Positions 24,564 to 33,024 of a stretch of DNA of 64,000 nucleotides are shown in pieces. The stretch is from RPQJ01 sp963823535. Lineage in GTDB: Bacteria > Pseudomonadota > Gammaproteobacteria > Steroidobacterales > Steroidobacteraceae. Numbering within the stretch: the first letter of the stretch is position 1; every line of letters begins with the position of its first letter. The notes beneath the pieces are model-generated. The model was not told where the DNA came from and ran no database searches. It worked only from the letters and a program-made list of their open reading frames with translations. A program made the position numbers and the translations under genes. Location of the stretch: NCBI GenBank assembly GCA_963823535.1, contig CAWGLZ010000003.1, forward strand, positions 248,001 to 312,000. The letters run 5' to 3'.

Positions 24564-24833
24564 CTACCGCTTGAGGCCGCGCCGGTATCGCCGCGCCACT
24601 GCGGTTCGGATGCCCTCGTCCATCTCCTTGGGCGTCTTTGGCGGCCCGGAATGCAGCACCGAACCAAACACCTCACCGATCTCCGTCCGTGGGAAAGGAG
24701 CCCTGGCCCGGAGTCGCACACCATCGGCCGTCGACTCGACCACGAACTCGGTACCCGGCCCCCAGCCGTGCTCGTCGCGCACCGACTTCGGCAGCACCAC
24801 CTGACCCTTGGACGAAAGCTTCGTTGTTTCCAT
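24564..24833 (-). CDS. AbrB/MazE-family antitoxin of the PIN toxin
   Basis: An 89-residue antitoxin. Residues 1-45 are the swapped-hairpin DNA-binding fold (TKLSSKGQVVLPKSVRDEHG, GTEFVVESTADGVRLRA). The rest, with PKTPKEMDEGIRTAVARRY, is the usual PIN-binding tail in this subgroup. The ATG at 24833 is chosen over an ATG 18 bases upstream because that one lies within the promoter. With this start the mRNA has almost no leader. Confidence 0.87.
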   Translation of the reverse strand: METTKLSSKGQVVLPKSVRDEHGWGPGTEFVVESTADGVRLRARAPFPRTEIGEVFGSVLHSGPPKTPKEMDEGIRTAVARRYRRGLKR

Positions 24834-24839
24834 TCGCAA

Positions 24840-24868
24840 AAAGTAAGACATGGTAAGAAATGTGTCAA
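24840..24868 (-). promoter_or_regulatory. Promoter of the AbrB-PIN operon with embedded direct repeat
   Basis: On the minus strand, TTGACA (24863-24868) and TACTTT (24840-24845) are separated by 17 bases. Transcription would start close to the ATG at 24833, giving a leaderless mRNA. A direct repeat, GTAAGA-CATG-GTAAGA on the plus strand (24843-24858), lies in the spacer and is a good candidate for autoregulation by the antitoxin. Confidence 0.6.
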
Positions 24869-25026
24869 GGGCGCTCAGAACCATCCCCGCATCGGAGGCT
24901 GTTTGCGTCGCGACCGAGGTGGAGGAGCGCATGTCGTGAATCCGTACCGACCACGTCGCCGAACCTCCCTTCCTGCGCGTGCCCGCTTCGGGCATGCGCC
25001 ACCCGACCCTCCGGAGGCCGCGCGCA

Positions 25027-26118
25027 GTGAGTACCCTTTTTGACCCGACCACCCTCGGCGGCCAGGCGCTCCGGAACCGCATCGTCATGGCGCCCCTGAC
25101 CCGCAACCGGGCAGACGTCATGGGCGTGCCGAAGCCCTTCGTGCGCGACTACTACGCCCAGCGCGCCAGCGCCGGACTCATCATCTCGGAGGGCACCCAG
25201 ACCAGTTTCGCCGGCCAGGGCTACTGCCGGACGCCCGGCATCCACACGCCGGAGCAGGTCGACGCCTGGAAGCGCGTCACCGACGCGGTCCACGCGCGGG
25301 GCGCGAAGATGTTCATGCAGTTCATGCACTGCGGCCGCATCGCCCACCCGCTCAACCGACAGATTGCGGACCTGCCCGTCGCACCCTCGGCCGTGAAGCC
25401 GGCCGGCCAGATGTGGACCGACCAGCAGCAACTGCAGGACTATCCCACGCCGCGCGCGCTCGAGACCGCGGAGTTGCCCGGGCTCGTCGAGGAGTTCGTT
25501 TCCGCGGCACGGAACGCCATGCGGGCCGGCTTCGACGGCGTCGAACTGCACGCCGCAAACGGTTACCTGCTGAACCAGTTCCTCGCCTCGAACACCAACG
25601 GGCGCACCGACGGCTACGGTACCTCCGTGCAGGGACGCATCCGCTTCGTGGTCGAGGTCGTCGACGCGGTCGCCGCCGCCATCGGTGCCGGACGAACGGC
25701 CATCCGGGTTTCGCCGGGGCACATGTTCAACGATCTGGTCGATGCCAACCCGCTCGAGACGCATCGCGCGCTGCTCGATGCCCTGCCCACGGCAGACATG
25801 GCCTACGTGCACGTGATGCTGCCGGACGCCTTCAGCCCGCAACTCAACAACGCCGGCGATCCGCAGGCCGTGCTCCCGGCCCTCCGTCCACACGTCAAGG
25901 GAGCGCTCATCGCCGCTGGCAACCTGACCGCCACGAGCGCTCAGTCGATGGTGGACTCCGGGCTGATCCAGCTCGCCGTATTCGGTCGACCATTCATCGC
26001 GAACCCGGACCTGGTCGAGCGCCTGAGGACCGGTGCGTCACTTGCCACCCCGCGCGAGGAGTTCTTCTATACGCCCGACGCCCAGGGCTATAGCGACTAC
26101 CCGTCGCTCATGCCTTAG
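25027..26118 (+). CDS. Old yellow enzyme family alkene reductase
   Basis: A 363-residue FMN enzyme that reduces activated C=C bonds using NAD(P)H. Motifs are TLGGQALRNRIVMAPLTRNR at the start, FMQFMHCGRIAHP for flavin contact and HAANGYLLNQFL, where His175 and Asn178 bind the substrate carbonyl. FGRPFIANPDLVERL near the end holds the phosphate-binding Arg. The start is GTG at 25027, with GGAGG 9 bases upstream. The likely role is detoxification of enones or nitro compounds. It stands alone, before a class V aminotransferase gene on the same strand. Confidence 0.92.
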   Translation: MSTLFDPTTLGGQALRNRIVMAPLTRNRADVMGVPKPFVRDYYAQRASAGLIISEGTQTSFAGQGYCRTPGIHTPEQVDAWKRVTDAVHARGAKMFMQFMHCGRIAHPLNRQIADLPVAPSAVKPAGQMWTDQQQLQDYPTPRALETAELPGLVEEFVSAARNAMRAGFDGVELHAANGYLLNQFLASNTNGRTDGYGTSVQGRIRFVVEVVDAVAAAIGAGRTAIRVSPGHMFNDLVDANPLETHRALLDALPTADMAYVHVMLPDAFSPQLNNAGDPQAVLPALRPHVKGALIAAGNLTATSAQSMVDSGLIQLAVFGRPFIANPDLVERLRTGASLATPREEFFYTPDAQGYSDYPSLMP

Positions 26119-26201
26119 CTTCGCAGCCCCCCGGACGCGCCCCGCCGGGCAACCGGACACTCTCCGGATCGACGAGGAAGACCGCGTATACACTTCGGCG
26201 A

Positions 26202-27422
26202 ATGAACGACGAAGGCATGCCTCTCACGGATGATCGGACCCGGCGCGGCATTCGTGCGCTGTGGACGCTGGATCCGTCCGTCATCTTCCTGAACCACGGT
26301 TCTTTCGGCGCCTGCCCGATCCCGGTGCTGCGGTATCAGGCCGATCTGCGACAGCGCATGGAGCGCCAGCCGGTGCAGTTCTTCGTACGGGACCTGGAAG
26401 GCCTGCTCGACGAGGCGCGTGCCGCACTGGGAGAATTCCTGCTCGCGCCCGCGGACGACCTGGCCTGGGTTCCCAACGCCACGACGGCGGTCAATGCCGT
26501 GCTCCGGTCCCTGCGCCTCCAACCCGACGACGAGTTGCTCACGACCGATCACGAGTACAACGCCTGCCGCAACGTGCTGGACTTCGTCGCCCGGCGGGCT
26601 GGAGCCCGGGTCGTAGTGGCCAGCCTGCCGTTCCCGATCGCCGGTCCCGACCAGGTGATACAGGCTGTGATGGATCGCGTCACCGAGCGGACCCGGATTG
26701 CGCTGCTCGATCACGTGACCAGCCAGACCGGACTGGTCCTCCCGATGGAGGCGATGGTCCGGGAACTGCGGGAACGGGGTGTCGAGACCCTCGTGGATGC
26801 CGCTCACGCGCCAGGCATGCTGCCGCTGAACGTCGCGGCCATGGGTGCGGCCTGGTACACGGGCAACTGCCACAAGTGGATGTGCGCACCGAAGGGCGCC
26901 GCATTCCTCTACACGCGGCCGGACATGCAGGCACAGACCCGGCCTGCCGTGATCAGCCACGGCGCGAACTCGCCGCGGACGGACCGCTCCCGCTACCGGG
27001 TCGAGTTCGACTGGATGGGAACCGACGATCCGACGGCCATCCTGTCGGTGCCCGAAGCCATCCGCTTCATGGGTCGGCTGATGCCGGGAGGCTGGGCTGC
27101 AGTGCGGGAGACCAATCGGCAGCTCGCCCTCAGGGGCCGCGACGTGCTCTGCAACACGCTGGGCATCGACCCGCCGTGTCCGGACGAGATGATCGGCTCA
27201 CTCGCGTCGCTGCCGCTTCCGGACGGGGACGGTCGCATGAGCAATTCGCCGCTGTATGCCGACCCATTGCAGGACCTCCTGCTGGAGCGGTTCCGGATCG
27301 AAGTCCCCGTGATCCCCTGGCCGGCGCCTCCCAGGAGACTGATCCGGATCTCCGGGCAGGTATACAACCGCGATGGAGACTACGAGACTCTGGGGCGCGC
27401 ACTGCGGTCGCTGGTGACGTAG
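26202..27422 (+). CDS. Class V aminotransferase-fold PLP enzyme (isopenicillin N epimerase-like)
   Basis: A 406-residue PLP enzyme. It opens with VIFLNHGSFGACPIPV, the usual start of the isopenicillin-N-epimerase/CefD-like group. The PLP ring-binding Asp and His are in LVDAAHAPGM (Asp199, His202) and the Schiff-base Lys is Lys225 in GNCHKWMCAPKG. Group members include epimerases, desulfurases and ergothioneine-type C-S lyases, so substrate is open. The ATG at 26202 lacks a strong ribosome site; an ATG 15 bases later is possible. Confidence 0.85.
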   Translation: MNDEGMPLTDDRTRRGIRALWTLDPSVIFLNHGSFGACPIPVLRYQADLRQRMERQPVQFFVRDLEGLLDEARAALGEFLLAPADDLAWVPNATTAVNAVLRSLRLQPDDELLTTDHEYNACRNVLDFVARRAGARVVVASLPFPIAGPDQVIQAVMDRVTERTRIALLDHVTSQTGLVLPMEAMVRELRERGVETLVDAAHAPGMLPLNVAAMGAAWYTGNCHKWMCAPKGAAFLYTRPDMQAQTRPAVISHGANSPRTDRSRYRVEFDWMGTDDPTAILSVPEAIRFMGRLMPGGWAAVRETNRQLALRGRDVLCNTLGIDPPCPDEMIGSLASLPLPDGDGRMSNSPLYADPLQDLLLERFRIEVPVIPWPAPPRRLIRISGQVYNRDGDYETLGRALRSLVT

Positions 27423-27533
27423 TCCCGTCCGTTGCGCCGCGCCGCTGCGCAGCGCACGCCTGGAAAAGCTCGGTTGGACTGTGCGTGCTCATGATCCGTG
27501 CTCCGTTGCCGCCGGAGGCACGTCGGAGCGCCG

Positions 27534-28673
27534 TCAGACGCTGCTGAGAGACTCCACCAGCAGCCGTCCCACCACTTCCGCCTGCTCCTGCTGCACCCAG
27601 TGACCCGCATTCGCGACCAGGTGGCAGCCGCGAAGATCAGCGCAGGCGCCCGCTTGCATCGCCTCGAAATCCCCCGGTCGCTGGTAGATGCCCCAGTCCT
27701 TCTCGCCGGCAATGAACCAGCTCGGAACCTCGATTCGTCGACCCGAGAACAACGTGAACTGCGCCAGATGGCTCGGCGTGCCGAGGCTGCGATACCACTG
27801 CAACGCGCCCTGGAATCCGGTGCGCCCGAACTCTTTCGCATAGACCTCGAGTTCCGCATCCGGCAGCCAGGCGCATTGCGTGATCGCCTCCTCCGAGGGC
27901 ATCTCCTGCGCCACGGTCTCGGCCATTCCCTTGCCCATCTCCATGACGTAGTACTCCGGGAGCTTCGCCAGCGCCTCGGCGCTCATTGCGCCAAGCGAAC
28001 GCGGGGCGTTCTGCGGCCAGTCCGCGCTCTTGACGTGGAAGTACGCGCGCAGGAACGCGTGCAGGCCCTGCGGGCACAGTCGCATGTCCCGGTCGGCCTC
28101 GCGCGACGCGTAGTAACGCTGGTAGTGCAGCCGCGGCCGCGGCAGTGCCGCGAGCTGTTCGTGAAGGTTCTGGACGGTCGATGGAGCCGCCGTCCCTGCC
28201 GTGCCAAACGGCAGCTCCGGCACGCCGCCGAACGGTGCACTCATCAGCACCACGGACCTGAACACATCCGGACGGATCAGCGCGCAGTAGGCGGCGACCG
28301 GCGATCCGAAATCGTGTCCCACTACCGCGTGCACCTGCCGCACACCGAGTGCCGCGACGAGTGCGAGCGCGTCCCGCACCAGGTTGAAGACGTGGTAACT
28401 CGGCAGGTCCCCGTCGTAGGCCGCGTCCCAGCCGGTGGTTCGGCCGTAGCCGCGCTGGTCGGGGGCGATCACGTGATAACCGGCGTCCGCGAGCGCTGGC
28501 ATGATCTTTCGCCAGCTGTAGCCGAGTTCCGGGAAGCCGTGAAGCAGCAGCACCAGCGGGCGCGGCCCGCCCTCGAATCCGGCCTCCAGGATGTGCACAT
28601 CGAGCCCGTTTGCCCCGCTCACGCAACGCGGGCGGATGCATCCTGGCAAGGGCAGAGTCTCCAGTGCGCTCAT
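27534..28673 (-). CDS. Alpha/beta hydrolase of the epoxide hydrolase type
   Basis: A 379-residue hydrolase. The oxyanion motif is HGFPE (45-49), which marks epoxide hydrolases and related dehalogenases. The nucleophile is Asp121 in VVGHDFGSPVA rather than Ser, again fitting an epoxide hydrolase or haloalkane dehalogenase, and the His is His358 in NAGHWVQQEQ. A helical cap domain follows the nucleophile and carries Tyr residues that could act on an epoxide ring (RYYASREADRD). The ATG at 28673 begins the conserved part. It diverges from an MFS carrier gene. Substrate unknown. Confidence 0.87.
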   Translation of the reverse strand: MSALETLPLPGCIRPRCVSGANGLDVHILEAGFEGGPRPLVLLLHGFPELGYSWRKIMPALADAGYHVIAPDQRGYGRTTGWDAAYDGDLPSYHVFNLVRDALALVAALGVRQVHAVVGHDFGSPVAAYCALIRPDVFRSVVLMSAPFGGVPELPFGTAGTAAPSTVQNLHEQLAALPRPRLHYQRYYASREADRDMRLCPQGLHAFLRAYFHVKSADWPQNAPRSLGAMSAEALAKLPEYYVMEMGKGMAETVAQEMPSEEAITQCAWLPDAELEVYAKEFGRTGFQGALQWYRSLGTPSHLAQFTLFSGRRIEVPSWFIAGEKDWGIYQRPGDFEAMQAGACADLRGCHLVANAGHWVQQEQAEVVGRLLVESLSSV

Positions 28674-28862
28674 GGTTGGCGATCGCTGGCCGAAATACAG
28701 CGTTGAGCGTACCAGAGCACGTCCTTGACGCGCCTCGCCAACCGAGCTCCGTCGTACTGTGCCGCCAGGATTGCCCGGCAATGCTTCGTGCCATCGCAGT
28801 ACGCCCCTTCCCTCGCCGGGCGGCTCGTGTAGCATCCCGGCAGACGCATCGGGGGGGCGCCC

Positions 28863-30113
28863 ATGTCGAATGCATCGGTCGAGACGAGCCGCTCAGGCTG
28901 GCCGCGGTACTACACCGTCGTGCTGCTGCTCTTCGCTGCCGTATTCATCTCCTACATCGACCGCACCAACATCTCGGTGGCCGCCATCGCGATGCAGGAG
29001 GACCTCGGCTGGACCGACACGGACAAGGGCATGGTGCTCTCGGCGTTCTTCATCGGGTACCTGCTCCTGATGGCGGCGACCGGCGCGCTTGCGAATCGCT
29101 TTGGCGGCTGGACGGTGCTTGGAATCGCGGTGATCTGGTGGTCGGCATGGACCGCGCTCACGCCGCCGGCGGCGATGATGTCGCTCGGGGCACTGATCAT
29201 GGCGCGTATCGCGCTCGGGCTGGGCGAGGCGGCAGTCTTTCCCGCATCGATGAACATGATCGCGCGCTGGGTGCCGCCGGAACGCCGCTCAAGGGCGACC
29301 GCACTGATCATCAGCGCGATCTCCCTCGGCACGGTGTTCGCCCTGCCGGTGACGGGCTGGCTGGTGCGCGAATACGGCTGGGCGCTGCCGTTCTACGTGT
29401 TCGGGGCGATCGGGCTGCTCTGGTACGCGGGGTGGCACGTCTTCGCGCGCGGCGATCCGCCGGGCGATGTGTCGAACGCGTCGGCGAAGCCCGGGGAACG
29501 CGCCATTCCCTGGGGACGATTGCTCCGCCTGCCGGCGGTGTGGGCGATCATCGTGGCCCATTTCGCCAGCAACTGGGGCCTGTACGTCCTGCTCGCGTGG
29601 ATGCCGAGCTACTTCAAGACGACGTTCGGTGTCTCGCTCGCGAGCGCCGGGGTCCTTTCCGCCGCGCCGTGGTTGGTCAATTTCATCGCCGCGAATTTCG
29701 CGGGCGCGTGGGCGGACCGCATGCTGCGGGCCGGGCGCAGCGCCGCCTTCGTCCGCAAGCTCATGCAGGCCATCGCACTGGTGGGCGGTGCCGTGTTCAT
29801 GCTGCTGCTGACCCGGGCGACGACGCCGACCGAGGCGGTGGTGATCATGTGCTTCGCAACCGCCACCTCGGCCTGCGCGATGTCGGGTTTCGCGCCGAAC
29901 TGCTTCGACATCGCACCAAAGTACGCCGACGTCATCTGGGGCATCAGCAACACGTTCGCCACGCTGCCGGGCATCGTGGGCATCTACATCACCGGCTGGC
30001 TGGTGGATCGGACAGGTGCATTCGCCGCGCCGTTCGTGCTCACGGCGGGCGTCTCGCTGTTCGGGGCGGCGTTCTACCTGCTGTTCGGGTCCGGCCGCCG
30101 GCACATCGACTGA
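28863..30113 (+). CDS. MFS transporter, anion/sugar-acid symporter type
   Basis: A 416-residue inner-membrane carrier with 12 predicted helices. The first loop after helix 1 reads FISYIDRTNISVAA, typical of the anion:cation symporter group (SLC17-like, sugar acids and organic anions). Helix 4 carries ARIALGLGEAAVFPASMNM and a cytoplasmic loop PPERRSRATALI follows, as in that group. A charged middle loop separates the two halves. The ATG at 28863 follows GGGGGG upstream. It diverges from the epoxide-hydrolase-like gene and might import its substrate, which is only a contextual guess. Confidence 0.88.
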   Translation: MSNASVETSRSGWPRYYTVVLLLFAAVFISYIDRTNISVAAIAMQEDLGWTDTDKGMVLSAFFIGYLLLMAATGALANRFGGWTVLGIAVIWWSAWTALTPPAAMMSLGALIMARIALGLGEAAVFPASMNMIARWVPPERRSRATALIISAISLGTVFALPVTGWLVREYGWALPFYVFGAIGLLWYAGWHVFARGDPPGDVSNASAKPGERAIPWGRLLRLPAVWAIIVAHFASNWGLYVLLAWMPSYFKTTFGVSLASAGVLSAAPWLVNFIAANFAGAWADRMLRAGRSAAFVRKLMQAIALVGGAVFMLLLTRATTPTEAVVIMCFATATSACAMSGFAPNCFDIAPKYADVIWGISNTFATLPGIVGIYITGWLVDRTGAFAAPFVLTAGVSLFGAAFYLLFGSGRRHID

Positions 30114-30164
30114 CCGTGCGCTCGACCCCGGCGCACGACGGTGACGCGCCGCTCCGCTGCCTGC

Positions 30165-30680
30165 TCAGAACTCATCCTTGCCGGTCAGTTCCTTCTCGAT
30201 CCGGTCCGAGCTGTACATCACCACCTCGATCACGCCCTGCAGCGTCGCCGGATCCGCGTCCGCGCTGACCGGAGCGAGAAACACCACGAGGTACTCGTCC
30301 TGGCCCTGGTTGACCTGCCAGGCACCGAGGATCATGCGGGCGTTCTCCTTGAGCAGATGGGCCGCGAGGTCTGCGGGCACCGAGCCCTGGCCGCGTGAGG
30401 CCACCGACCACACGTCGCGGACTTCGAGATTGCCGACTTTGGCCGTGTCGGAAGCCACCCAGACCCGCTGGCTGCGCGCCTCGCCCACCTGGAATTCCAG
30501 CACGAAATCCCCGTTGTCCAGGCCGTACGCGAGCTTCGTCTGCTCGAGCGCCGCCTCGACCCTCGGGTCGGGTGTCTTCGTCGCTGGCTGACTTTCTGCA
30601 TCGGCATCGATCGTCATCCCGGCGAGCAGCAGCGCCAGGTACAGACCAAAGACCAGTCGTCGACAGTTGAACGATGACAT
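30165..30680 (-). CDS. Exported protein of unknown function
   Basis: A 171-residue exported protein. A signal peptide (CRRLVFGLYLALLLAGMTIDADA) is followed by an alpha/beta domain reading KLAYGLDNGDFVLEFQVGEA, RVWVASDTAKVGNLEVRDVW and DEYLVVFLAPVSADADPATL. This looks like a small periplasmic protein with a type-III-chaperone-like alternation of strands and helices; no family is recognised with confidence. The ATG at 30680 starts the signal peptide. It converges on the MFS gene and is cotranscribed, if at all, with the EcsC-type gene upstream. Confidence 0.72.
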   Translation of the reverse strand: MSSFNCRRLVFGLYLALLLAGMTIDADAESQPATKTPDPRVEAALEQTKLAYGLDNGDFVLEFQVGEARSQRVWVASDTAKVGNLEVRDVWSVASRGQGSVPADLAAHLLKENARMILGAWQVNQGQDEYLVVFLAPVSADADPATLQGVIEVVMYSSDRIEKELTGKDEF

Positions 30681-30739
30681 GCAGGCGGCTTCCTTGGGTA
30701 GCGCCAATCTTAGCGCCTGCATGGCCGGTCGGCGCGAGA

Positions 30740-31459
30740 TCAGGGACCCGCGTCGCTGTCGCGGCCCACGCGCTTTCTCGGCACCACGACCTCACCCGTC
30801 AGTACTCCACCCGACGGCGGCCGGAACAGGGACTTCGCCGTGCTGCCGACCTTGCGGCACACTGTGGCATCCAGTGCCCCGCCGACGACGCCGCCGAGCA
30901 CCGGAACGGCTCGTGGAATCTTGAGGATGACCCGCTGCCCGACCTGTGTCATGAGTCGCGCACCGACGCGCTTGTTGACCTCGACCAGCAGTCGGCCGGG
31001 AACCTGGTCGACCGCCCGCTGGGTCAGCTTGTTGTCCACCTTGAGGCCGAGGTCCTGCATCGCTTCTCTCGCCACGTCGCCGGCCAGCGCGAGCAGTACC
31101 GTCGTCCGTACCCGGCCTGAATCGAGATCATGTCCATAGAGCCGTGCGATGGCCCCCGCCATGCGTGCCTGCAGCAGCCAGGATGCCCCGAGCGCCGCCG
31201 GGATGGACACCGGGAACGTGACGACGCCCCCGAGTCCTGTCAGGAATCCGGTGGTGAAGTTCTTGCGGGTCTCCCACTTGATCAGCGCGGCCACCCGCTG
31301 GTCGTCGTCGACAAAGCTCGCGTCGATCCGATACTCCGTGGCGAGGTCTTCGGCACTCGACAATGGTCCTGCTCCGCCGAGACCTTTCTCGAGCAGGTAT
31401 GCCACGAGCCGGCCTCCCGAGACGTCGGCCGGGGGGGGCTGTCGTGAAGACGAGGTCAT
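30740..31459 (-). CDS. EcsC family protein
   Basis: A 239-residue protein of the EcsC family. The core reads KNFTTGFLTGLGGVVTFPVS, then PAALGASWLLQARMAGAIAR and YGHDLDSGRVRTTVLLALAG, with hydrophobic helices that could be membrane-associated. A later part, IPRAVPVLGGVVGGALDATV, is the second conserved block. EcsC accompanies the Ecs ABC transporter in Bacillus; in proteobacteria the family is found alone and its task is unknown. The ATG at 31459 is preferred as the first Met. It diverges from a lipoprotein gene 90 bases away. Confidence 0.87.
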   Translation of the reverse strand: MTSSSRQPPPADVSGGRLVAYLLEKGLGGAGPLSSAEDLATEYRIDASFVDDDQRVAALIKWETRKNFTTGFLTGLGGVVTFPVSIPAALGASWLLQARMAGAIARLYGHDLDSGRVRTTVLLALAGDVAREAMQDLGLKVDNKLTQRAVDQVPGRLLVEVNKRVGARLMTQVGQRVILKIPRAVPVLGGVVGGALDATVCRKVGSTAKSLFRPPSGGVLTGEVVVPRKRVGRDSDAGP

Positions 31460-31549
31460 AACTTCGGATACTCCCTGCCGGCGAGCGCCACTGGCCTGGC
31501 CGGCGTCGTACTCGAACCCTGGGCGGCCCGGTCACCGCTATCATGTGAC

Positions 31550-31918
31550 GTGGCTGCACGAATCGGAATAGGGACAAGCTGGCTGATCCTGTGCCTCGCG
31601 GGCTGTGCCAGCGGCCCCCAGCGACCTGCGGCGTCGACGGTCGGATGCGCGAATGCCGTCGTCGCAGAACTGCCAGCCGGGCTCACGGACCCGGAAAAGC
31701 ACTGCATCGCCTCGGCGGGAATCGCCCTGCGATGCAGTCCGTTCGAGGCCTGGCTCGCGGGTTGGGGCAAGGAAGTGCAGGATGCGTTCGGTCACGGCGA
31801 CGCGTCACGTGAGGACCTGGTCGTCGACCGCCTCGGCCGGCGCTGCGCCTCGACGCACGCCAGTCCCGAGGCCGTCGCCGACTGCTGCCGACAGGCCCTC
31901 GAGGCTCCCCGCAACTAA
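31550..31918 (+). CDS. Small Cys-rich lipoprotein
   Basis: A 122-residue predicted lipoprotein. The lipobox LAGC lies at the end of a hydrophobic signal (WLILCLAGC). The mature protein is Cys-rich (VGCANAVV, KHCIASAG, RCSPFEAW, RRCAST, DCCRQAL), suggesting several disulfides in the envelope. No family is recognised. The start is GTG at 31550 with no clear ribosome site; no other start gives a full signal. It is a single gene. Confidence 0.65.
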   Translation: MAARIGIGTSWLILCLAGCASGPQRPAASTVGCANAVVAELPAGLTDPEKHCIASAGIALRCSPFEAWLAGWGKEVQDAFGHGDASREDLVVDRLGRRCASTHASPEAVADCCRQALEAPRN

Positions 31919-31993
31919 TGGGGGGCAGTCTGTCGCCCGGCGGTTCAAGCGCTGCGGGGATCACGTGTCCAGGACGACTGGACCATTAAGGGA

Positions 31994-32896
31994 CTACGCA
32001 CGCAGCACGCGATTGAAGAATTCCACGGTCCGCCGCCAGGCGAGTTCCGCCGCCTCCGGGTCGTAGCGCGGCGTCGTGTCGTTGTGAAAGCCATGTTGCG
32101 TGTCGGGGTAGCTGTATGACGTGTACCTGACGCCGGCGGCCTTCAACGCAGCTTCGTAGGGTGGCCAGCTCGCGTTCACGCGCTCGTCGTTCGCGGCAAA
32201 GTGCAGCAGCAGTTCGGCCTTGATGGCGCCGACAGATTCGAGGGCGGGCGCACTGCCATAGAACGGGACCGCGGCCGCGAGATCCGGCAATGCCGCGGCG
32301 AGGCGGTTCGAAATTGCGCCGCCGTAGCAGAAACCGACGACGCCGAGACGGCCATTGTTGCCTGGCTGCGTGCGCAGGAACTCGGTCGCCGCGATGAAGT
32401 CCTCGAACGCCTTTGGCTGCTCGAGCTTCGGGAACAGGGCGCGCGCCTGGTCTTCGTCCCCGGGGTAGCCGCCCAGCGGGAACAGGGCGTCGGGGGCGAG
32501 CGCGATGAAGCCCGCAAGTGCGACGCGTCGCGCCACGTCCTCGATGTGCGGATTCAGGCCGCGGTTCTCATGGACGACGAGCACCAGCGGCAACGGCTCG
32601 CTGGCCTCGAGCGGACGTACGAGGTACCCGCGGGCCGTCCCATACCCCTTCGGCGAGTCGTACTCCAGGTGGCGACCATCGATCCGTGGATCGTCCACGG
32701 CAACCTGCTGTGCCTCGGCGAAGCGCGGACTCAGCGCGCCGAGAAGCCCGGCAGCCGTGACCGTACCGACCGCGAATTTGCCGACCCGCTCGAGGAACGT
32801 ACGACGGTCAATGTCGCCGTGCACGTACTTGTCGAAGATCAGCAGGACTTCCGGATCGAACTCGCTGGCACGCGGCATCGGTCGGTGGTTTTTCAT
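31994..32896 (-). CDS. Exported dienelactone hydrolase family protein
   Basis: A 300-residue alpha/beta hydrolase carrying a twin-arginine-like segment (DRRTFLERVGKFAVG, residues 30-44) before a hydrophobic stretch, so Tat export after folding is likely. The catalytic triad is Cys190 (GVVGFCYGG), Asp237 (NDERVNASW) and His268 (DTQHGFHND). The Cys nucleophile marks the dienelactone hydrolase family, whose cytosolic members cleave lactones in chlorocatechol breakdown. Exported versions of this length are common and uncharacterised. The ATG at 32896 starts about 30 residues before the arginine pair. Confidence 0.9.
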   Translation of the reverse strand: MKNHRPMPRASEFDPEVLLIFDKYVHGDIDRRTFLERVGKFAVGTVTAAGLLGALSPRFAEAQQVAVDDPRIDGRHLEYDSPKGYGTARGYLVRPLEASEPLPLVLVVHENRGLNPHIEDVARRVALAGFIALAPDALFPLGGYPGDEDQARALFPKLEQPKAFEDFIAATEFLRTQPGNNGRLGVVGFCYGGAISNRLAAALPDLAAAVPFYGSAPALESVGAIKAELLLHFAANDERVNASWPPYEAALKAAGVRYTSYSYPDTQHGFHNDTTPRYDPEAAELAWRRTVEFFNRVLRA

Positions 32897-33024
32897 TTCA
32901 CCCTCCCCTGCAGTTCAGGCGAGCTTAACGCAACTTCATGTTTCCCTGCCCGTCTGCGGATGCGCTTCTCCACGCGCCTCGCGTGATTCACACTCCGTGG
33001 TGACCCTTCCCTCCGGTGCCCTCA

